This document shows positions 8,045 to 16,924 of a DNA stretch of 64,000 nucleotides, piece by piece. Position 1 is the stretch's first letter, and every line of letters starts with the position of its first letter. Below the pieces are notes generated by a model, which ran no database searches, was not told where the DNA came from, and worked only from the letters and a program-made list of their open reading frames with translations. The stretch is from Methanoregula sp. UBA154. Lineage in GTDB: Archaea > Halobacteriota > Methanomicrobia > Methanomicrobiales > Methanospirillaceae. Position numbers and translations under genes: made by a program. The stretch covers positions 174,667 to 238,666 of the forward strand of contig DAPW01000011.1 in the NCBI GenBank assembly GCA_002502245.1. The letters run 5' to 3'.

Positions 8045-9088
8045 ATGGAACCATATGCCCTCGGCCTGTTTGCCAATATGTATCCGGCATTTGACGGGGA
8101 CTACCGCGGGATATTCATCCGGCAGATGGTCAGGGATCTGGAAGTACGGGGGATTCTCGTAAAAAAAGCGGTGAAGACATCATCGTCCATCACCGGGTAT
8201 ATCCCGTTTTACTGGCAGTCGCTCCTTCTCGCGCGGGAATCATCACTCGACATCCTCCAGGCAGAATATATCCCGCACAGCAGCCTGATCCCAGCGCTGG
8301 TACGACGAAGGAGTATACCGCTTGTCCTGAAATTCCATGGCGATGACGCCCGGATCTACCCGTTTAAAAACCGGTTCAATCGTTTCATAACCATCTCGAT
8401 GTTGCACCGGGCAGACTATGTGATCACGGCAAGCAATGAGATCCGGGATATCCTGATCGGTCTCGGGGCCGGGCCGGACAAGATATCTGCCATCCATACC
8501 GGGGTGGATACTGGTTTTTTCCATCCCCTCAGAAAAGAAGAGTGCCGCAGTTTGCTGGGCCTTCCGGCGGAAGCGAGCATCTTTGTATTTGTCGGCCGGC
8601 TTCATGAATGGAAAGGTATCCGGGAACTTCTCACTGTTGCTATGAAATGTCCAATGATCATGTTTGCGTTTATTGGCCCCGGGGAAATACCGGAACATCC
8701 GGATAATTGCCTGTTTACCGGGGCAAAACCCCCGGATGCGGTGAGGACCTGGCTGAATGCAGCCGATTGTTTTATCCTGCCCACCTATACGGATGCGGTC
8801 CCCGCCGTTGTGATGGAGGCGTTTGCCTGTGGAATCCCGGCAATAACGACAGATATCGGGGGTTGCCCTGAGATTGTTGAAGGGGGGGTCAACGGCCTGA
8901 TGGTCCCGGTTAAAAATGTCAATGCCCTGCAGGAAGCCGTGGAATGGATGCATTCCCACCCGGCTGAGCGGAATGAGATGGGACGAAGAGCGCGCACAAC
9001 TGCAATTGATCGCTATGACCATAATGTCCTGACTGAAAAACTCATTACTGTCCACCGGAATGTAATTGACTCCTTTGCTTCTCGTTAA
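8045..9088 (+). CDS. Glycosyltransferase, GT4 family
   Basis: GT-B fold transferase of the GT4 kind (347 aa) that would move a sugar from a nucleotide donor to a lipid-linked glycan on the inner membrane face. The N-terminal acceptor domain has LKFHGDDARIYPF; the C-terminal donor domain has FVFVGRLHEWKGI and VMEAFACGIPAITTDIGG with PEIVEGG, the usual EX7E-type region. It begins 6 nt after top6A but belongs by function with the surface-glycan block downstream. Donor and acceptor cannot be told from sequence. Confidence 0.88.
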   Translation: MEPYALGLFANMYPAFDGDYRGIFIRQMVRDLEVRGILVKKAVKTSSSITGYIPFYWQSLLLARESSLDILQAEYIPHSSLIPALVRRRSIPLVLKFHGDDARIYPFKNRFNRFITISMLHRADYVITASNEIRDILIGLGAGPDKISAIHTGVDTGFFHPLRKEECRSLLGLPAEASIFVFVGRLHEWKGIRELLTVAMKCPMIMFAFIGPGEIPEHPDNCLFTGAKPPDAVRTWLNAADCFILPTYTDAVPAVVMEAFACGIPAITTDIGGCPEIVEGGVNGLMVPVKNVNALQEAVEWMHSHPAERNEMGRRARTTAIDRYDHNVLTEKLITVHRNVIDSFASR

Positions 9089-9271
9089 AATCCGGAGTAT
9101 GACACCGGTAAATCGGGTAGGGCTGCTGAAACGAAGATTTTTTGGGGCTCATTAACCGCGTGTTTGATAAAAAATGGGATCTTATATCTTCTGATATCTC
9201 AAAAACAATTGAAAAATCCGGAAAAATCCATAAGGTATCAGTTGAGGTTCCAGCAGGATTGAACCCGTACT

Positions 9272-10171
9272 ATGACACAGAAATTACCGCTCGTCTCAAT
9301 TATCACCCCTTCTTTCAATAAAGGACCCTATATTGAAGAGACAATCCTGAGTATCCGAAATCAGACGTATGAAAATATTGAACATATTGTTATTGATGCC
9401 GGATCAACTGATGAAACCATTTCCATTCTTGAAAAATACCACAAAGATCTGAAATGGATCTCTGAACCAGACCGGGGACAGTCTGATGCCATCAACAAGG
9501 GCTGGAGGATGGCAAGGGGAGATGTTATCGCGTACCTGAATGCCGATGATACCTACCTGCCCGACGCTGTTGAGTCTGCCGTTGCGTTTTTTGAAAAAAA
9601 TCCGGATATCCATATGGTGTATGGTGATGGTATCATCACGGACGAATCTGGGAAAAACCCGCGGACTATACGGAGCAACGAATTTAACCTGAAATCACTG
9701 GTCTTTTGCCAGGATACGATCTTCCAGCCGTCCGTTTTTCTACGAAAGGAGGTTTTCATTACTATCGGGGACGTGGATGTCGACCTGCACCTTGCCATGG
9801 ACCTTGACTACTGGCTGCGTACTGCCCTGGTCTATAAAATTGGCTACATTCCAAAGCCCTTGTCCATTGCAAAGATTTACCAGGATGCAAAGAGTTCTGC
9901 CCTGATGTTTCGGTACGTAAGGGAATATGAACATATCCTGGAAAAATTGTTTGCCTCTGCCAGCATTCCCCGGGAGATCCTTACCTGTAAAAATGATGCG
10001 TATACTTTTGTATACACCAAGGGCGGCCTTGACTATCTCCATGCAAAGATGATCGGAGACGGGATGAGGTGTTTATGGAAGGCATTCCGCGTGAGTCCAG
10101 GAGGCTGTATGAAGTATACGGGAGCACTCCTACTCGGGTATGCAAAAAAAATTATTGATCCGGCTCGATAA
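9272..10171 (+). CDS. Glycosyltransferase, GT2 family
   Basis: Inverting GT-A fold transferase (299 aa). The N-terminus has the GT2 nucleotide-binding pattern (VSIITPSFNKGPYIEETILS, then IDAGSTDETI), followed by GQSDAINKG and the metal-binding YLNADDTYLPDA (DxD equivalent). The C-terminal third has no clear membrane segment. It lies 183 nt downstream of the preceding GT4 gene, in a gap with nothing I can assign, and probably has its own promoter. The substrate is unknown; the context is surface polysaccharide or glycoprotein glycan synthesis. Confidence 0.9.
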   Translation: MTQKLPLVSIITPSFNKGPYIEETILSIRNQTYENIEHIVIDAGSTDETISILEKYHKDLKWISEPDRGQSDAINKGWRMARGDVIAYLNADDTYLPDAVESAVAFFEKNPDIHMVYGDGIITDESGKNPRTIRSNEFNLKSLVFCQDTIFQPSVFLRKEVFITIGDVDVDLHLAMDLDYWLRTALVYKIGYIPKPLSIAKIYQDAKSSALMFRYVREYEHILEKLFASASIPREILTCKNDAYTFVYTKGGLDYLHAKMIGDGMRCLWKAFRVSPGGCMKYTGALLLGYAKKIIDPAR

Positions 10172-10251
10172 GGAACTCCTGCCGGGCCCGCTCCATACTC
10201 GTGCTTTGTTCATACCGGTTTTCTCGGGAATCCTAGGCGAGTGATACCTGG

Positions 10252-11433
10252 TTATCGGTTCACCAGATTTTCATAGACTTTCCCGGTAGCCCTGGCAGTT
10301 TTTTCCCAGGAAAATTGTTTTTGGCGTTCGTATCCCCTGTGGGTTAACTGCCTCCGCAGGTTATCGTCTTTGAGCAGCCGCTCCAGAGCACTGGTGAAAG
10401 AATCCGGGTCCGAAGGATCAAAATACACTGCCGCATCTCCGCCAATTTCTGGTAAAGAACTGGAATTACACAAAAGGACCGGACAACCGCAGGAAAACGC
10501 TTCAAGAACCGGTAATCCAAAGCCCTCATAGTGCGATGGGAAAACAAATGCCCGGGCATGTGTATACAGTTTTTTCATCAGGAGGTCGTCCGGCTGGACA
10601 TAATGAACCCTGTTGAGAATCTGCAGGTTTTTCATTAGTTCCTTTTCACGGGGGGTGAACGGCCCCCCTCCGGCACAGCATACCTGCAATTCAAGATCCT
10701 TGCGCAGGATTACAACGAGTGCATTGATGAAAAAATCAAAATTTTTATAGCCGGACCTGTTCCCTACGAATAAGATATAGGGTTTACCGGTAAAAGGAAG
10801 ATCCGGCAGGGATCTGTCTTGTACTGCCTTCTTTGTCCCCTCAAAGGGATTTCCATGATAGATTACATCGATCCTGTCAGGATCGATATTGAAAAATCTG
10901 ATGATATCTGCTTTCGTACTTGCTGAAACGGCAATAATCCCATCAGCCTTTTCCAGAACCTGTTTTTTCCAGGAACTTATTGGATCACCTGCAGGGAAAC
11001 TCTTCGGGAAGATTTCATGAACCATATCATGAACGGTGATGATGTATGGTTTTTTCTGAAGGTATTTCAGGAAATACGGATCGTAATATGTCGGGTGAAC
11101 AAGATCAAAATCCTGTTTTTTTAATAACCGTTCAGATTCTTGTTGATTGATATGCAACAACGCTTTCGTGAGAATAAAGCGAAAAGATTCGTATTGTGCC
11201 GCTGTTTTTACCATGGAACAGACGTGAGCGTATGAGTACAGACTGCTTCTGCGCGACCAGCGGGTATCCAGTTGAGGGAGCCCGAGCAGATGTTCATTGA
11301 ATGAAAAGCGGAGGGCAACAGAATAGTCAATAGCGGGATCTTTTAATAACCAGGTCATCAGATCGCAAAAATAGCGGGAGATGCCCCCATATTTCTGCAG
11401 GGTAAAGATCTGGTGATCGTAGAGGATTTTCAT
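10252..11433 (-). CDS. Glycosyltransferase, GT4 family
   Basis: 393-residue GT-B enzyme. MKILYDHQIFTLQKYGG at the start is typical of GT4 mannosyltransferase-like proteins of glycan clusters, which is why I chose the ATG at 11433 and not the longer frame from 11592. The donor domain has LPFTGKPYILFVGNRSGYKN, SHYEGFGLPVLEAFSCG and PVLLCNSSSLPEIGGDAAVYF. It converges with the GT2 gene at 9272. Upstream, 11434-11837 contains no gene that I can support. Confidence 0.9.
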   Translation of the reverse strand: MKILYDHQIFTLQKYGGISRYFCDLMTWLLKDPAIDYSVALRFSFNEHLLGLPQLDTRWSRRSSLYSYAHVCSMVKTAAQYESFRFILTKALLHINQQESERLLKKQDFDLVHPTYYDPYFLKYLQKKPYIITVHDMVHEIFPKSFPAGDPISSWKKQVLEKADGIIAVSASTKADIIRFFNIDPDRIDVIYHGNPFEGTKKAVQDRSLPDLPFTGKPYILFVGNRSGYKNFDFFINALVVILRKDLELQVCCAGGGPFTPREKELMKNLQILNRVHYVQPDDLLMKKLYTHARAFVFPSHYEGFGLPVLEAFSCGCPVLLCNSSSLPEIGGDAAVYFDPSDPDSFTSALERLLKDDNLRRQLTHRGYERQKQFSWEKTARATGKVYENLVNR

Positions 11434-11837
11434 AGTTAACCAGTACTTTTCAGAAAATGCAAAATTTTCATCAGTTTTGCTTTGCTTTTTATTTGAATGA
11501 ACGGGAATATAAATCGAATACCACAGTACCCTACAACTTCCGGCATGTTTGCGGAGCAGAGGGTAAAAAAGATATCGTACAATTCCATCCAATGCTTCTT
11601 TGAAATTTTTGACGGGAAGAAATGACCAGACAATTCATAAGAAAAATGGTCCACTCGCTGTTGCATGGGACGTCACAGCAGCGGGAAAAACGGATCCTTG
11701 GCAAAGTCCCCGGATTTATCTGAATGAGAAAGCACCTTAAAACAAACACCGGATTTTCCGTTACCGGGATGGTGTTTATTCCTAAAAGGTAAAAGTCCAC
11801 TCAGGATTTCCCTCTTGCGATATCCAGACAACAGGCA
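11434..11837. other. Intergenic stretch without a recognisable gene
   Basis: About 400 bp between two minus-strand genes. Short frames exist on the minus strand but look random and share no recognisable motif. AT-rich patches (for example near 11460-11520) could hold the promoter of the GT4 gene at 11433. Nothing else seen. Confidence 0.4.
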
Positions 11838-12755
11838 TTACAGGTTTTCGATCTGATCCGTGTCAGTGTTATAAACAGGCATCCCCCTGATCAATGCTAT
11901 GCGGTCGGTGCCGTTCAGATATGTCAGGTTACCCCTGGTATCCCTGCTCTCCCTGAACATACTCATCACATATCCGCTTTCCAGGGATGTTGCCCGAACG
12001 GTGTCGTTCAACCGGTCTTTTCTGACAAAATACGCATTGTTGCCGGCACTATTGCATCCAATGAACACATAGCCCTTGCTTGCAGATACCTGGGAAAGAG
12101 CCCGTAGGGATGCACCGTAGTACAGGTTGCTGTAATGTGCACATGTCCGGGAAAATTTTTTGTCATACGGTGTTGTTATTGATCGGTCGATTCCGAAAAT
12201 GCTGTTATATTCCAGAATAACGACAACCGGGGAGATCACCGTGATCTCTTTCCATATCCAGTAATCATTTCCGTCCAGATCGATATGAAGGATCCCCACC
12301 TCTCTGTCAAGTTCGGATGATGAGAGAAGACTGTTTATGTTGTCGGTATCGATGAATGCAGCTTTTGCAGAGAGCGTGAACTTCCAGAAGTACTCAGAAC
12401 CGGTTATGCGCTCCACGTTCGACTCAGATCCATCCATCACCAGCCCGGACCAGTTATTGTTCATCATAAGAAATCTGGTGTTGGATTCCCGGTAATCTGC
12501 CACCCCGAATTCAATAAAGGTCTTATGGGGAAATTCAAGATTATTCACCAGCCATTGAATGATGCCATCATCACCCCACTGAGAAAAAACCCTGAATTCT
12601 ACTTCGCTTAAAGAAGCTATCGGTCGCTTGTTCTTCACGTTCTCTGACAGGAGTTTCCCGAGTAACAATAATTGCTGTTCTGATGCAATTGACTGGTTTG
12701 CCAAGGTGTTAATCGCAGTCTTTATCGTCGGTAAATAATGGATGAGTTTCATCAA
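11838..12755 (-). CDS. FkbM-like / Rossmann-fold protein of glycan loci
   Basis: 305-residue protein of uncertain function. Residues 80-93 (FIEFGVADYRESNT) resemble a SAM-binding glycine motif, followed by LVMDGSESN (106-113) and HIDLDGNDYWIWKE (157-170). This order resembles FkbM-type methyltransferases, but the glycine-rich loop is atypical and catalysis is not assured. No signal peptide is seen. It lies between a glycosyltransferase and a flippase, all on the minus strand, which suggests glycan modification. Methylation of a sugar hydroxyl is the best guess. Confidence 0.6.
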   Translation of the reverse strand: MMKLIHYLPTIKTAINTLANQSIASEQQLLLLGKLLSENVKNKRPIASLSEVEFRVFSQWGDDGIIQWLVNNLEFPHKTFIEFGVADYRESNTRFLMMNNNWSGLVMDGSESNVERITGSEYFWKFTLSAKAAFIDTDNINSLLSSSELDREVGILHIDLDGNDYWIWKEITVISPVVVILEYNSIFGIDRSITTPYDKKFSRTCAHYSNLYYGASLRALSQVSASKGYVFIGCNSAGNNAYFVRKDRLNDTVRATSLESGYVMSMFRESRDTRGNLTYLNGTDRIALIRGMPVYNTDTDQIENL

Positions 12756-12908
12756 AACCCCGATATGGATGTAAATGTTGTTACTATTATCTATAAAACA
12801 CGCTTATGCGATAGTTCCGTATCTTTCACCTGCCTCGAGATGCATTTTCGGGAACTGATACAAACAGTCGAGACCAATTAAACTTTTCATTCAATAAGGT
12901 CATCAGTA

Positions 12909-14363
12909 TCATGGCATACCAGGAATCCGCATGGTTTCCAGTAATGCTTTCAGGTCGTTCCTGATCGTCCGGTCGATGAGGAGCACGGAAGCAAAATAGA
13001 TCACTGCTCCAAGCGCCAGGACCACCGCAAGTCCGATAAAATCCCGGACCGGCAGCACATACAGGTATACGGAGAGGAAGCCGGCCATGATGAACGCGGA
13101 TACCACGAGATGGGTGACCGCGCCCCGCTCAATCCGGATATGGATGAATGACTTAAGCAGTGCATACGCAAGCACCGCATTCACCGACATGGTGACCAGC
13201 GTGGCCACTGCAGCCCCTGCAATGCCGAAGAGCGGGATCAGGAGAATGTTCAGGACGATATTCAGGGCCGCTGAAAAAACCGTGCAGTAAAAGGTTTTCC
13301 GTGGCATATCCATGGCGTTCAGGCACATGGTCAGCAGAAACATGAAGATGTTGCCGATCTGGGCAAACAACAGGATCACCAGGACCGGTGAGCCGGAAGT
13401 GAACGCAGCGCCATACAGGAAATAGAGCAGTTTCTCCGAGAGAAGGATCCCTCCCGCGATGACCGGGATTGCGAGGAATAATGAGTAGGTGAACGCTCTT
13501 CTCAGTGAATATTCGATCAGGGTCAACTGGTTCTCCGCATGCCATCTGCTGATATGGGGATACAGGACCGTGTGAAATGCGACCACGAGGAAGGATGCAA
13601 CCGAGGTGAGCTGGAACGCAACACGGTAAATCCCGACATCGGTCTCTGTCATGAAAAGGCCGATGAGGATCGTGTCGGCATAGGTAAAAATGAGGAGACC
13701 GCCGCTTGAGAGAAATATCCAGACGGAGAACGAGAACAGTCCCGCAAAGTGAGAGCGATCGCATTGGGAAAGACCCAGCCGGATGAACCGGAGGTTTATG
13801 ACGGTTGCTGCGATCATGCCGGCAATGAGACCGGCAACAAGGCCCCCGAGACCGAAACCAATGAACACGGCCAGGATCTGGACCAGGTTTTTGACAAGGG
13901 TATTGAACAGGTTACTGACCTGCATGATCCCGACCTGGGCAGTCCCATAGAGATTTATGCCGGTGATCCCGGCGAGCGACCCGGCAACAAGGGCGAGGAT
14001 CAGCCAGTAGAGCAGTCCGTCCTTCTCCAGTCCTGCGAGGAAGGGGGAGATCAGGATGAACGTGACAACCGAGAGGCCGAGGAGAAGGAGCCGCAGGATA
14101 ACGAACGCGGTAAAATATTCATTCTGTGCAGTGCCCTCGCTGATCCGTTTGACCGCGGCCCCCCCTAACCCCCCGTCTCCGATCAGGTCAAAAATGCCAT
14201 AATAGGCAAGGAACAGGAAATAGGCACCAAGGACCGCAGGACCCAGGTAATGGGCGAAATAGAAGGTTGCAACATATCCAATGCCGGAGACGGCAAGGAG
14301 CGAACCGAAGGAGAGCAGCGATTGCCGCTGGACTGGATCGATGTCCATGAAATCCGATACCAT
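12909..14363 (-). CDS. Polysaccharide flippase, Wzx/MATE-like
   Basis: Integral membrane protein (484 aa from the ATG at 14363) with 12-14 hydrophobic segments spread along its length, of the polysaccharide-biosynthesis flippase type that turns lipid-linked oligosaccharides across the membrane. The N-terminus (SLLSFGSLLAVSGIGYVATF) and the segment PRKTFYCTVFSAALNIVLN are typical. A GTG at 14381 gives six more residues; an ATG at 14348 six fewer than that start's next; ribosome-binding sites do not settle it. It sits with glycosyltransferases and a GDP-fucose-synthase-like gene, consistent with export of their product. Confidence 0.88.
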   Translation of the reverse strand: MVSDFMDIDPVQRQSLLSFGSLLAVSGIGYVATFYFAHYLGPAVLGAYFLFLAYYGIFDLIGDGGLGGAAVKRISEGTAQNEYFTAFVILRLLLLGLSVVTFILISPFLAGLEKDGLLYWLILALVAGSLAGITGINLYGTAQVGIMQVSNLFNTLVKNLVQILAVFIGFGLGGLVAGLIAGMIAATVINLRFIRLGLSQCDRSHFAGLFSFSVWIFLSSGGLLIFTYADTILIGLFMTETDVGIYRVAFQLTSVASFLVVAFHTVLYPHISRWHAENQLTLIEYSLRRAFTYSLFLAIPVIAGGILLSEKLLYFLYGAAFTSGSPVLVILLFAQIGNIFMFLLTMCLNAMDMPRKTFYCTVFSAALNIVLNILLIPLFGIAGAAVATLVTMSVNAVLAYALLKSFIHIRIERGAVTHLVVSAFIMAGFLSVYLYVLPVRDFIGLAVVLALGAVIYFASVLLIDRTIRNDLKALLETMRIPGMP

Positions 14364-14518
14364 TTTTTTAAAAAAAAGCACAACACACCCCTCCTGAAAA
14401 CCGGGGGTGTCCCCGCGCTGAAGACCGGATGATGGAACATATGCTCACAATTTTTTTGTGTTCCGGTTCTGTTCCGTCATACATGGCACGAGGCATTTTT
14501 TGTACTTCCCCTGCCATT

Positions 14519-15493
14519 TCAGCAATGGGATGCATCATCGGTTGAGCGAGAGCGGTTTTTTTTCTGATCCCGGTACCATGCAACCGTCCGTTTCAGCCCT
14601 TCCCGGAACGGCATCGTTGCCTCAAACCCGAACTCTTCTTTTGCCCTGCTCACATCAAGGCACCGTCGGGGCTGGCCGTCCGGTTTTGTCGTGTCCCAGT
14701 GTATCTCACCGCCGTAACCGGTCAGGTCGCTGATGAGCGCGACCAGGTCCCGGATCGAGATCTCCATTCCCGACCCGAGGTTTACCGGGTCTGGTTTATT
14801 GTAGCGTTCCGCAGCAAGGATGAGCCCCCGGGCTGCATCGTCCACATAGAGGAACTCCCGGGAAGCGGCCCCGGTACCCCATACCTCCACGAACCGGTCG
14901 CCGTTCTGTTCCGCTTCGGTAAATTTTTTTATGAGTGCCGGAATCACATGCGAGCTTTCCGGGTTGAAATTGTCTCCCGGCCCATACAGGTTCACCGGGA
15001 GAAGATAGATCGAATTGAAGCCATACTGCGCCCGGTACGCCTGCGACTGCACGAGCAGCATCTTCTTGGCAAGACCGTACGGGGCATTGGTCTCTTCCGG
15101 GTATCCGTCCCAGAGCGTCTCCTCCCGGAACGGGACCTTTGTGAACTTGGGGTAGGCACAGATGGTACCGGCAATAACGCATTTTTCCACGTTCTCCTGC
15201 CGGGCGGCCTCCATCAGCTGGATGCCCATGATGGCATTATCGTAAAAAAGGTCTGCCGGATATGCCTGGTTGAACCCGATGCCTCCCACTTTTGCCGCGA
15301 GATGGATCACGATATCCTGGCCTTGTACTACCCTGACACAGTTCTCCCATCGCCGGAGGTCTATGTCCCTGCTCCGGGGGACCAGGATATTCTCCCGTAA
15401 TACCCCTTTTTTCTGCAGCTGGCCGGCTACCTGTGACCCGAAGAAGCCGGCTCCCCCGGTGATGAGAATTTTTTTGTCCGACCAGAATGTCAT
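14519..15493 (-). CDS. NAD-dependent epimerase, GDP-L-fucose synthase-like
   Basis: Short-chain dehydrogenase-type sugar-nucleotide enzyme (324 aa). It has the NADP-binding ITGGAGFFGS near the start, HLAAKVGGIG, and the catalytic YGLAKK (YxxxK). VGGIGFNQAYPADLF and VNLYGPGDNFNPESSHVIPA are characteristic of GDP-L-fucose synthase (epimerase and reductase on GDP-4-keto-6-deoxymannose). No GDP-mannose 4,6-dehydratase is in the window. An ATG at 15505 would add four residues; the one at 15493 has GGTGGTG just upstream. Confidence 0.85.
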   Translation of the reverse strand: MTFWSDKKILITGGAGFFGSQVAGQLQKKGVLRENILVPRSRDIDLRRWENCVRVVQGQDIVIHLAAKVGGIGFNQAYPADLFYDNAIMGIQLMEAARQENVEKCVIAGTICAYPKFTKVPFREETLWDGYPEETNAPYGLAKKMLLVQSQAYRAQYGFNSIYLLPVNLYGPGDNFNPESSHVIPALIKKFTEAEQNGDRFVEVWGTGAASREFLYVDDAARGLILAAERYNKPDPVNLGSGMEISIRDLVALISDLTGYGGEIHWDTTKPDGQPRRCLDVSRAKEEFGFEATMPFREGLKRTVAWYRDQKKNRSRSTDDASHC

Positions 15494-15596
15494 GGGCACC
15501 ACCATCCGGTATCTGTTATCAGTGTAGTGCAGATAATGGATTAATACTGATCATCTTTTCGGCTCATGGCGCCTGCCTGGTGTACCGTGGAGGGGA

Positions 15597-15800
15597 TCAG
15601 TCGTGCTCCCACCATCGTGACGGGAATTTCCGTGCAATGATCTCTTCGCCTGCGCCGATCGGTTTCAGGCCGGCAGCTTTCATATCCGCATCCACCATGA
15701 TCCGGACAAGGTCATGGAAGCGGAGCCAGTCCTGTTCCCGGCGGGGGCGCATGCGATGCCCCGGTATGACATTTATCAAACCGTCCTGTTTTTTTTGCAA
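15597..15800 (-). CDS. Small ORF or gene remnant, unknown
   Basis: 67 codons. The last 50 (from about residue 18, REQDWLRFHDLVRIMVDAD to KFPSRWWEHD) look protein-like, while the first part overlaps the end of repeat copy A (around GCATCGCATGCGCC). It could be the C-terminal remnant of a larger gene cut by the repeat, or a small protein. I recognise no family. Confidence 0.3.
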   Translation of the reverse strand: MQKKQDGLINVIPGHRMRPRREQDWLRFHDLVRIMVDADMKAAGLKPIGAGEEIIARKFPSRWWEHD

Positions 15801-16103
15801 AACAAGAAATACAGCACTATCTCAACCTTGGCGCCTCAGCAGCGGGGCGAAGCCCCGGGAGCGTCAGGTATTATGATTTCCCATGAAAATCGAATTTTTT
15901 CAGACAGAATAATGGAGGGTGAAACCCCCATACCCCCGATTATGATATATGCCGCCGTCCCCGGAGGGACGCCCCCCGCGGCGGGTCAATACCCGGGAGC
16001 GTTTTTAAAAAACAAACAAACTGCCCAGCCGTGCCCCGCGAGGGGCCCTGAATCGGGGGAGCCCTCATAGCTGCGATTTTCATGGTTCCGGTGTGAACTG
16101 ACA
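15737..16103 (-). repeat. Composite dispersed repeat (R1 plus R2 ends), copy A
   Basis: Read on the minus strand, the element starts at 16103 with TGTCAGTTCACACCGGAACC and ATGAAAATCGCAG (as at 32900), continues through R1 (GGCCCCTCGCGGGGCACGGC and the CCGCCGCGGGG hairpin), reaches GATTTTCATGGGAAATCAT at about 15890, then a GACGCTCCCGGGGCTTCGCC hairpin, and ends with GCATCGCATGCGCC at about 15747. This R1-R2 order matches copy C at 1-366, although the middle of R2 is replaced by unrelated sequence. No coding capacity. Confidence 0.7.
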
Positions 16104-16129
16104 ATGTTCATGTCCGTTTCAACAGAGCA

Positions 16130-16151
16130 AAAAAAAAATCATTATTTTTTT
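16130..16151 (-). terminator. Oligo-T terminator of the TPR gene, possibly bidirectional
   Basis: An A-run followed by ATCATT and a T-run forms a near-palindrome. On the minus strand it gives about ten T residues downstream of the TPR gene, as expected for archaeal oligo-T termination. Confidence 0.5.
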
Positions 16152-16259
16152 TGATCCCTCAGGTTACTTCACGTACCTGCTCCCGGTGAGCATCCTGTCA
16201 AGGGGCTCAGGTCTCATGGTATATTCAGCATTTTCAAAAGCAAAAAAGAGACCGGTATC

Positions 16260-16604
16260 TTACCGGCCGCAATACAGGTCCATTGACTTCTCAATGCACT
16301 GCGCTGCTTCCTGGTTCATGCCTCTCTTTTTTAAAAGCATCCCCTTGTTGAACCAGGCATCGGCATGGCCGGGATCCAGCTGAAGGGCTTTGTCGTATGC
16401 GGCAACGGCATCGTCAAGCCTGTTGATGCACTCCTGGCAGTTGCCCAGCAGGGCATAGGCCTCGGTATATGCGGGATACGTATCGATGGCCTTTTCAAGA
16501 GACTGTACCGCGGCAGTATGATCTCCTGCCATTGCCTGTTCCCGTGCCTGCCTGACAAAGTATTCTGCTTCCCTGAACGTGTTGACAATCATTGCGGGTT
16601 CCAT
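16260..16604 (-). CDS. Small tetratricopeptide-repeat protein
   Basis: 114-residue helical protein with about three TPR units: residues around 10-43 (AREQAMAGDHTAAVQSLEKA), 44-77 (AYTEAYALLGNCQECINRLD) and 78-110 (ADAWFNKGMLLKKRGMNQEA). TPRs mediate protein contacts; partners are unknown. The ATG at 16604 is preceded by TGGAGG with six-base spacing and is preferred to the frame start at 16622. Single gene with its own terminator. Confidence 0.85.
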   Translation of the reverse strand: MEPAMIVNTFREAEYFVRQAREQAMAGDHTAAVQSLEKAIDTYPAYTEAYALLGNCQECINRLDDAVAAYDKALQLDPGHADAWFNKGMLLKKRGMNQEAAQCIEKSMDLYCGR

Positions 16605-16924
16605 GTTTTTCCTCCAGGTCACGTGCCGTGACTAAAACCAACCTGACCCCGGTATAATAATAATCATTTGCACTCACGATCTGCAATCCGTATCTGCCAT
16701 GCAAAAGGACTGGCAGTCCCTGAATTGGATTGGAAACTAAAAAAAAGGACCGTAAAACTAGTTCCCTGCTGTTCGGTTGATGACCATGACACCAGAACGC
16801 AGCCAAGGGAATTCTGTTATGACAGAACTTGAAATCAGCACAGCTCCGGTACCCCTCCGGTCCAGCCCTGCTTCCCGTTGGACAACATTTTTCTCCTTCT
16901 CTGCCCAATCTGCGTGTTGTTCCC
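16605..16924. promoter_or_regulatory. Upstream region of the sulfur module with an inverted repeat
   Basis: 320 bp between the divergent TPR gene and the permease gene. At 16812-16827 lies TTCTGT-TATG-ACAGAA, a 6-bp inverted repeat about 100 nt before the permease ATG, a possible regulator site. No convincing TATA box was fixed and no other gene is supported. Confidence 0.35.
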
